A DNA stretch of 45,427 bases from Paenibacillus herberti (GTDB lineage: Bacteria > Bacillota > Bacilli > Paenibacillales > Paenibacillaceae): assembly GCF_002233675.1 (NCBI RefSeq), contig NZ_NMUQ01000001.1:681017-726443 (forward strand), read 5' to 3'. A program made the position numbers and the translations under genes. Numbering within the stretch: position 1 is the first letter of the stretch; each line of letters starts with the position of its first letter. This document shows positions 40,287-45,427 of this stretch, piece by piece. Below the pieces are notes generated by a model, which was not told the origin of the DNA, made no database searches, and saw only the letters and a program-made list of their open reading frames with translations.

Positions 40287-41152
40287 ATACGGAGGGGAGC
40301 GGCCGCAGCGAAAAGGATGGACAAGCCGAGGACAGTGGCAAAACCGCCTCTGTGAAGCGAAAGACGACCCGCTGGTTGAATCCGGCGGGTGGTTATCTGG
40401 AGGGCTTTACACATACGCTCAATCCTTATACGGGTTGCAGCTTCGGCTGCAGCTACTGTTATGTCAGGCGAATGCCAGTCGGCATGTTCCGGGCTGAGCC
40501 CTGGGGGAGCTGGGTAGACGTCAAGCGGCTGGATGAAAGAGCGTTCCGTAGGGAGTGGGCGCGAGAGTCGGACAAAGGACCGCTAAGCCTCTTTTTTGGT
40601 TCGGCTACGGACCCTTATCAGCCGTCTGAAGTAGAGCATAGTACGACCCGGCGACTGATGGAGCTAATGTTGGAGCGGCCGCCAGCTTTTCTGTTGCTCC
40701 AGACGCGAAGCGCACTGATTGTGCGAGACAAAGAGCTGCTGAAGGCATTTGGCGATGCGATCCGGGCAAGCATTACGCTGGAAACGGATGATGAAGCAGT
40801 GCGCCGTCATTTTACGCCGGCAGCACCACCGCTGGCGGCACGATGGCGAGCGCTTCGTGAGCTGCAGGAGGCCGGGGTACCCGTTCAGGCCGCTGTATCA
40901 CCGCTGCTTCCACATACGCCGGATTTTGCCGCAAGACTGGCCAGAGAAGCATCGCGCGTCGTTGTGGATGACTTTCACCGTGGAGACGGCAGCGGCGGTC
41001 GGCGCTCAGCTCAGCTCGGGATGCGGGAACAATACCGCTCACTCGGGTTGGAGGCTGATTATGCGCCGGCCGCCGCGGACCGGTTCTATGAGACACTGCA
41101 GAGCTTTCCGGGCGTTAACGTGCATTTTTCCCGGGGAGGATTCCTCCCTTAA
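40283..41152 (+). CDS. SPL-family radical SAM protein
   Basis: This 289-residue protein has the radical SAM cluster motif CSFGCSYCY (Cys52, Cys56, Cys59), preceded by NPAGGYLEGFTHTLNPYTG typical of spore-photoproduct-lyase-like proteins. LFFGSATDPYQPSEVEHSTTRRLMELML, and later a TIM-barrel pattern (ASITLETDDEAVRRHFTP) follow. It is shorter than SplB (about 340), and the first 30 residues are low-complexity. Translational coupling to uracil-DNA glycosylase suggests a DNA or RNA lesion function, but the substrate is unknown. Its last 38 bases overlap the convergent SLH protein gene. Confidence 0.88.
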   Translation: MNTEGSGRSEKDGQAEDSGKTASVKRKTTRWLNPAGGYLEGFTHTLNPYTGCSFGCSYCYVRRMPVGMFRAEPWGSWVDVKRLDERAFRREWARESDKGPLSLFFGSATDPYQPSEVEHSTTRRLMELMLERPPAFLLLQTRSALIVRDKELLKAFGDAIRASITLETDDEAVRRHFTPAAPPLAARWRALRELQEAGVPVQAAVSPLLPHTPDFAARLAREASRVVVDDFHRGDGSGGRRSAQLGMREQYRSLGLEADYAPAAADRFYETLQSFPGVNVHFSRGGFLP

Positions 41153-42113
41153 AGGGTTGGCTGCTGCCCTCGTCGCCGGTTGATTCCAATACTGGGGTGT
41201 ACGATGCATCAATATAAGTGACGGCAGAGACATCGGTAATGACCTGTGGATACATACGACCCGGCTCAGGCTTAATGGCTTCAACTGAAATATATGCCTT
41301 GTCGCCACTAAAGCGGACACCGCTGATGCGAAGCCCGTATCCGGGATTCGGCGCTTGAGCTGTCACAGTTACTTTGCGAACATGCTCGTCCTGATCCGCT
41401 GTATCGAGTGAAAGCCCTTGGAGAGGTGTTACGGAAGAAGAGGGCTTGTCTGGATTGCCATTTTGCTTGATTTTATCCATGAATTTTATTCCCCCATCTA
41501 CCCAGGCTGCCGCGTCGCTACGCGAGACAGCCTCTTTGGGCTTGAATTGTCGACTTTCTTCGAGCTTGCCGATGTTGCTCGTCAGCAGCAATTGCACGCT
41601 TCCCCGATAAGGCTCAGCTATCTGCTTCTCATCGGTGAGCACGATTCCGAGATCGTTGAAGCTGTAATCGCCGGTTGTCAAAATCGACTGCAGCAACAGA
41701 TGGGCGAACTGCTCACGGCTAATTGGAGCGGATGGCTTCACATCATTGTCGAGGTCGAGCCCATTAATCGCGGCAATAAGGAAAGGTTCCGAATACCAAG
41801 CCGTATCGCTCATACTCGGGAAGTAATGGCTTGCCTCGGGTTTTTGGATGAATTGGATGGCATCCAGTTTGAGGCTGAAAGCCTTCACGAGTAATGATAC
41901 AGCCTGCGAGTAGGTCATGGCCGACTTGGGTTGGAACTCGCCGGAGCCGGTTCCGCTGATCAGTCCAGCTTGCTCCAGGCTACGGATGGACACGGCATTG
42001 GAATCCTGGCCCACATCAGAGAAAGCTCCTGCAGCTTGCGGCGCCGCAGCTGCCAGCATGAGTGCCGCAAGGCTGCCTGCGAGCAGTTTTCGTGCGGATA
42101 AGTTTTTTAACAT
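41115..42113 (-). CDS. SLH-domain protein with PrcB-like C-terminus
   Basis: This 332-residue secreted protein has a signal peptide (cleavage near QAAGA, residue 30). About three S-layer-homology units cover residues 31-215: AFSDVGQDSNAVSIRSLEQAG-type start with ISGTGSGEFQPKSAMTYSQA, SREQFAHLLLQ, and FKPKEAVSRSDAAAWV. These bind pyruvylated wall polysaccharide. The C-terminal part (about 235-310, NPGYGLRISGVRFSGDKAYISV) resembles the PrcB C-terminal fold found on protease-associated proteins. GAGGAG precedes the ATG. Its 3' end overlaps the convergent radical SAM gene, and no terminator fits between them. Confidence 0.85.
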   Translation of the reverse strand: MLKNLSARKLLAGSLAALMLAAAAPQAAGAFSDVGQDSNAVSIRSLEQAGLISGTGSGEFQPKSAMTYSQAVSLLVKAFSLKLDAIQFIQKPEASHYFPSMSDTAWYSEPFLIAAINGLDLDNDVKPSAPISREQFAHLLLQSILTTGDYSFNDLGIVLTDEKQIAEPYRGSVQLLLTSNIGKLEESRQFKPKEAVSRSDAAAWVDGGIKFMDKIKQNGNPDKPSSSVTPLQGLSLDTADQDEHVRKVTVTAQAPNPGYGLRISGVRFSGDKAYISVEAIKPEPGRMYPQVITDVSAVTYIDASYTPVLESTGDEGSSQPFKGGILPGKNAR

Positions 42114-42235
42114 CCTGCATGCATCTCCTCTCTATATGGGAAGGTTTCTTGAATATTTCTATCCTAGTATAGCCGATATCGGAAAAACCTTCCTTATCTA
42201 TAAAGACGCTGTGAACCAAACGATTGTTGCGGCCG

Positions 42236-42574
42236 TTAAGGCCGAATCGTAACCCGTGTTCCTATCGGAACAAGCGCGGACAGCGCCAGAACATCTTCAT
42301 TATACATTCTAATGCAGCCATGAGAGACTGCTCTGCCGATTGAGGCCGGCTCATTAGTACCATGAATGCCGTAATGTGGCTTGGAAAGGCCCATCCAGAG
42401 CACTCCGAAAGGCCCGTCGGGATTTTCCTGTTTATTGATGATTCTGAGTTCGCCTGTTGGTGTTTTGGTTAGTATTTTGCCGACGGCAATCGGGAACTGT
42501 CGGACGACTTGATCTCCATCGAGCAAATATAGAGCACGATCGGATAAATCCACGATGATACGATATTGGGGCAT
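42236..42574 (-). CDS. L,D-transpeptidase (YkuD type)
   Basis: This 112-residue enzyme domain has the catalytic signature [20 protein letters not shown], with nucleophilic Cys in SHGCIR and the preceding His. It starts at ATG 42574 after AAGGGATG; a frame open to 42652 adds no recognisable sequence. L,D-transpeptidases make 3-3 crosslinks in peptidoglycan or anchor proteins to it. There is no signal peptide or LysM domain, a minimal form seen in Bacillus relatives. The fold start [21 protein letters not shown] is typical. Confidence 0.92.
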   Translation of the reverse strand: MPQYRIIVDLSDRALYLLDGDQVVRQFPIAVGKILTKTPTGELRIINKQENPDGPFGVLWMGLSKPHYGIHGTNEPASIGRAVSHGCIRMYNEDVLALSALVPIGTRVTIRP

Positions 42575-42795
42575 ATGTGCTTCATCCCTTTTTAGCCAGC
42601 TTATGCCCGACAAGTGGGTGCCCGTATGGGTTTTTGTCCATTCGTTCAGCAATTAGAGCAGTTTATGAAGCACAAATAAACCGTCACTCCCGATATGGAC
42701 TGCAGTCCTTGGAAGGGCGGTTTTGCTCGTGGACATTGGGATGGGAACGAGAAGATAGGACCCGTGAAGACATGAGAGGGCTGAAGATGAAGCTT

Positions 42796-43038
42796 TTAAG
42801 CAAGCGTTTTTTGGGCCATCGTCGAATGGTCGGTTTGGAGGATAACCAGGCGGCCCTCGAACTTACATTCCTCCACAAAATAATAGGTCCCAGCAATTTT
42901 GACGGTATTGCTATTGAACATTTCAATGGGATATCCATCCTCGACAAGGCAGGAATCCTTGTAAACCGCAACGAGCCATCTTTCCTCATAGGCTTGTTTA
43001 AAGTGAGCTGGCTCACTCAACAGCTTCAGCAGCAGCAT
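42796..43038 (-). CDS. Small hypothetical protein
   Basis: This 80-residue soluble protein starts at ATG 43038 with AGGGG eight bases before it. A TTG at 43074 is in frame but lacks a ribosome site and overlaps a palindrome. It is rich in beta-strand patterns (ERWLVAVYKDSCLVEDGYPI, TVKIAGTYYFVEECKFEGRLVIL). No motif is recognised. It is upstream of the transpeptidase on the same strand but separated by about 220 bases. Confidence 0.5.
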   Translation of the reverse strand: MLLLKLLSEPAHFKQAYEERWLVAVYKDSCLVEDGYPIEMFNSNTVKIAGTYYFVEECKFEGRLVILQTDHSTMAQKTLA

Positions 43039-43067
43039 GACAGCAACCCCTAAACCATTTTCTTTAC

Positions 43068-43082
43068 GATACAAAGTGTATC
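43068..43082. promoter_or_regulatory. Palindrome upstream of two small divergent genes
   Basis: GATACA-AAG-TGTATC is a perfect 6+3+6 inverted repeat between the minus-strand gene starting at 43038 and the small plus-strand frame at 43128. It may be an operator. Confidence 0.3.
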
Positions 43083-43127
43083 ATAGATGATATAGAGAAT
43101 GGAAGTGGAAAATGAAGGAAGCTGCTT

Positions 43128-43238
43128 ATGCGAGATTCAGAGCGGGGCGGGTCTGAGGTATTGACCCCATGGGAAAGCTTCGCCACGTTTGAGGATCTGT
43201 CGAATTATCGTCAAGCTGATACTCAGCCTGCCCTGTAA
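43128..43238 (+). CDS. Possible small protein
   Basis: This 36-residue frame starts at ATG 43128 after AAGGAAG. The peptide is acidic and hydrophilic (SEVLTPWESFATFEDLSNY). Its end overlaps the convergent Spo0E-like gene by 16 bases. It could be real, but nothing beyond the ribosome site supports it. Confidence 0.3.
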   Translation: MRDSERGGSEVLTPWESFATFEDLSNYRQADTQPAL

Positions 43239-43366
43239 AAGGAAACAATAAGCTTGTCCAACTGTTGGCTAAGCTCCAAACTGTATCCAGATGAGCTTGC
43301 AGGAGCTTTGTTCAGAGCCTCGCGCAAAACTTCAATATGTTTCATGAGTTCTTTCTTGTTCGACAA
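43223..43366 (-). CDS. Spo0E-family aspartyl-phosphate phosphatase
   Basis: This 47-residue protein starts at TTG 43366, with AAAGGATGTGAG upstream. The two-helix hairpin and the family motif LELSQQLDKLIVSFY (SQxLDxLI) are present. Spo0E proteins dephosphorylate Spo0A~P and so delay sporulation; the catalytic Asp and neighbouring Gln of the motif are intact. It is easily missed because of its size and TTG start. It sits between a small plus-strand frame and the VanZ-like gene. Confidence 0.8.
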   Translation of the reverse strand: MSNKKELMKHIEVLREALNKAPASSSGYSLELSQQLDKLIVSFYRAG

Positions 43367-43465
43367 TTTCACTCACATCCTTTGAGAGTTTGATTGAAAA
43401 TCTTGTCGACGTAATTTAGGGGAATAGATATAAATTGGAATGATTTGTTGATTACTATTAAAGCG

Positions 43466-43921
43466 CTATTTTCCGTTTGAAACAGGTAATGAAACTCTTT
43501 TTTTGCTAAGTATATAATGAAGGCAAATAAATAAAAGAGCGGCGGAAAACGCTCCTGCGGTGTCGATCATCACATCGTATAATCGCCCATCGCGATTTTG
43601 GAAAAGCTGAAGAACCTCCGTGCCTAAGGCGAACAGGAAGGATAGTGCGAGAGCAGGCAGCTTGCGTCCCAGCCAAAACATGAGAAGCAGGTCCAGCACG
43701 GCAAAGCCGGCGAAATGTCCCAGCTTGACGAGCACCCATTCGCTGTGGATATGCTGAATATCGGCCCATCGGAAAAACTCTCGGAAATCCGGCGATGGGT
43801 CGAAGGTGAAGGCCAGCTCTTTATACAGCAGAAGCTGCTTTAGGCTTTCGGTGCCGGTCAGCATAAGCAATAACCCGGCCCACAGCAGGACTGCGGTTAG
43901 CTTGAGATGTTTCATTTCCAT
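43466..43921 (-). CDS. VanZ-like membrane protein
   Basis: This 151-residue protein has four hydrophobic segments, including the family stretches LVKLGHFAGFAVLDLLLMF and ALGTEVLQLFQNRDGRLYDVMIDTAGAF. The latter carries the conserved Glu and Arg-Asp pattern of the VanZ family. VanZ gives low-level teicoplanin resistance in enterococci; chromosomal homologues like this have no assigned role. AAGGATG lies about ten bases before the ATG. No neighbouring van-type genes are present. Confidence 0.85.
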   Translation of the reverse strand: MEMKHLKLTAVLLWAGLLLMLTGTESLKQLLLYKELAFTFDPSPDFREFFRWADIQHIHSEWVLVKLGHFAGFAVLDLLLMFWLGRKLPALALSFLFALGTEVLQLFQNRDGRLYDVMIDTAGAFSAALLFICLHYILSKKRVSLPVSNGK

Positions 43922-44039
43922 TTACGTTGTCATCCTTTCAAGACTTCTATTAACCGAACGAATTGAATCTATCTTTTGCTTTGCAGTTTAACCGATTAAA
44001 GGCAATCTATTCGACTTTAAAATTAATTATAAAAATTGT

Positions 44040-45424
44040 GGCTCTAACCCAAAATCAGTGGTTGACCGTTTATCCAGACAGCTTATGTCGATTGCATTCG
44101 ATTAATATACCAGCTTTGTAACAATCACGATTACGAGTAAAGTAATGTCGTCGTTGGTAGGCTTTGATGCGATTATGACGACCTTCTACCGTCGCATTGG
44201 TCCAACGACAACGGTGGTAATTCACGATCTCTTCTTCCCAATTACGCATGGTTTTCAAGGCGCTTCGCACCGCCTCATGATCGATCTGAGTGCCTTGCTG
44301 ACACCAACGATTAAAACCAATCTGAGCAAGGCTAACATTCGCTGAATAATCATACCAACGAGAGAAGGACTCTTTCCATTCCCAGACGCTACGCAAAAGC
44401 GAAGAGTAGCCAAGCAGCGTATGAAGCATACTGAGTTCTTGTTCAGGCAGTGTTTCCGCTTGTGGATTCAGTAGTCTGTGGTGTCGCTTTAGCATTTCTT
44501 TGGCTTTTGGAGTCAATAGGAGTTGTACCGATTTACGCACAGCTTGAACAGCTTCTATGACATAACCATGGACATGAAATCGGTCGGCAATACGAATAGC
44601 CTTGGGAAAGCATTCGTTTATCCACGTGTGATATCCCTTGGCTAAATCCATAACAACGGCTTTAGGTTGAAGGCCAAGGAACTCAGGGTGCTGGCGAGCA
44701 TAAGCACGCAAGTCTTCTAGCTTGCGGCCAGCAAGCAGATCTAGCATAGTTTCGCCCCGTAAATTGTGAATGCCGGTATTGTAGGTATGCCCTTTCTTGA
44801 TCGCAAAATCATCGATTCCCAGCACCAAACCCTCCATCTGCTTGGCTTCATTCCAAGCTTGTTGCACGAGTCGCTCACTCTCTGCGGGAATAGCGTCTTG
44901 ATGCATCCGCTGTACCGTGCTGGCTGGAGTCTCTTGCATTTTTGCGCTATGCGCTGCCGTGGACCCAAGCGCTTGCTCCACCGTTTGATTACGAAAGAGT
45001 CGACTGTAGCGCTGTTTAGGACCCACAAAATAATAGGCCCACACGAAGCCGATTCGACAACGTGAACAGGACAACCGGAGTGCTGGCACATGTAAATAAC
45101 TCTTTTTGCCGAATAAGGACAAATGCCTAATTTTACGAGGTGTATTTTTGCCTTCTCGTTTCACGAAATGTTCAGAATGGCAAATGGGACAAGGCTGCAA
45201 TCGGGCTGTTGGATATGCTCGAAGGTGCACCTCGTTTTCACCTATGGATAGAATTTCATGGATCTCTAGTTCTGGTAATCCTAGCATTTCGTTGATATAC
45301 TGGAGTGGCATCTGTTTATCCTCATTTGTTGTTGGGTAGGACTTACAACAATACAGGATTTACGGATGTTTTTCTATTTTCAACCTCGATTTACCTCGTC
45401 AACCGCTGATCTCGAGCTAGAGCC
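44040..45424 (-). mobile_element. ISL3-family insertion sequence, almost complete
   Basis: The element is about 1385 bases. The left end GGCTCTAACCCAAAATCAG and the inverted right end GGCTCTAGCTCGAGATCAG share most positions, followed by GGTTGAC on both sides. One transposase gene fills it. The 8 bases left of it are AAAATTGT; only three bases (AAA) remain to the right, consistent with an 8-base target duplication typical of ISL3 but not proven. Confidence 0.85.
44070..45311 (-). CDS. ISL3-family transposase
   Basis: This 413-residue transposase has an N-terminal zinc-ribbon (CPICHSEHFVKREGK, then CSRCRIGFVW) and a central HTH region. The DDE catalytic core has GIDDFAIKKGHTYNTG (first Asp), AVVMDLAKGYHTW (second Asp) and NATVEGRHNRIKAYQRRHY (Glu). 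Length and order are normal for ISL3 and no frameshift is seen, so it is probably active. It extends nearly to both terminal inverted repeats. Confidence 0.95.
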   Translation of the reverse strand: MPLQYINEMLGLPELEIHEILSIGENEVHLRAYPTARLQPCPICHSEHFVKREGKNTPRKIRHLSLFGKKSYLHVPALRLSCSRCRIGFVWAYYFVGPKQRYSRLFRNQTVEQALGSTAAHSAKMQETPASTVQRMHQDAIPAESERLVQQAWNEAKQMEGLVLGIDDFAIKKGHTYNTGIHNLRGETMLDLLAGRKLEDLRAYARQHPEFLGLQPKAVVMDLAKGYHTWINECFPKAIRIADRFHVHGYVIEAVQAVRKSVQLLLTPKAKEMLKRHHRLLNPQAETLPEQELSMLHTLLGYSSLLRSVWEWKESFSRWYDYSANVSLAQIGFNRWCQQGTQIDHEAVRSALKTMRNWEEEIVNYHRCRWTNATVEGRHNRIKAYQRRHYFTRNRDCYKAGILIECNRHKLSG

Positions 45425-45427
45425 AAA

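Overview
The window reads as chromosomal DNA of an endospore-forming, Gram-positive bacterium of the Paenibacillus/Cohnella type. This rests on the gene families present: a Spo0E-family phosphatase, a YheC/YheD-type ATP-grasp spore protein, a BclA-like collagen protein, an SLH-domain surface protein, copper-amine-oxidase-N domains fused to M13 peptidases, lipoprotein sugar-binding proteins with MalF/MalG permeases but no ATPase, AGGAGG-type ribosome sites and many TTG/GTG starts. The species is not determinable from the sequence alone.

Layout. 1-2.0 kb: end of an unknown minus-strand gene meeting a 5'-truncated ricin-type lectin gene, then a small hypothetical gene. 2.1-7.5 kb: AraC regulator, then solute-binding lipoprotein, two permeases and an HlyD-like adaptor. 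7.6-12.4 kb: ferritin-like protein, AT-rich orphan membrane protein, an alcohol dehydrogenase pseudogene with two lesions, and a GNAT acetyltransferase. 12.5-21.0 kb: secreted protein, histidine kinase and response regulator (minus strand), then two tandem M13 metallopeptidases. 21.2-27.3 kb: MerR regulator with a deletion-scarred MFS gene, NUDIX hydrolase, a spore-related pair (YheC/D-like and collagen-like), then a scrap region with a chimeric duplication of glycosyltransferase and NUDIX pieces, a truncated kinase and the intact glycosyltransferase. 27.4-30.0 kb: esterase, glutathione peroxidase under a palindromic operator, Gfo/Idh/MocA oxidoreductase. 30.4-37.6 kb: five tightly packed genes. 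37.9-45.4 kb: initiator tRNA-Met, tRNA-Ile(CAU), tRNA-Leu(UAA), small genes, uracil-DNA glycosylase overlapping an SPL-like radical SAM gene, SLH protein, L,D-transpeptidase, a small Spo0E-family gene, VanZ-like protein, and an almost complete ISL3-family element at the right edge.

The most unusual system is the 30.4-37.6 kb operon: LolD/MacB-type ATPase, lipoprotein membrane-fusion adaptor, large FtsX-type permease, a second ATPase, and a family-1 type solute-binding lipoprotein. It combines exporter/mechanotransmission parts with an importer-type binding protein. The second ATPase carries a C-terminal segment resembling the AbrB/SpoVT swapped-hairpin DNA-binding fold. The 3.2-7.5 kb operon is a partial mirror image: solute-binding protein, two sugar-type permeases and an HlyD-like adaptor without any ATPase. 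This suggests that coupling a binding protein to an adaptor is a recurring theme in this genome.

All calls come from reading the sequence. No alignment, HMM or structure prediction could be run, so family names are recognition from motifs, and operators, promoters and terminators are pattern matches.
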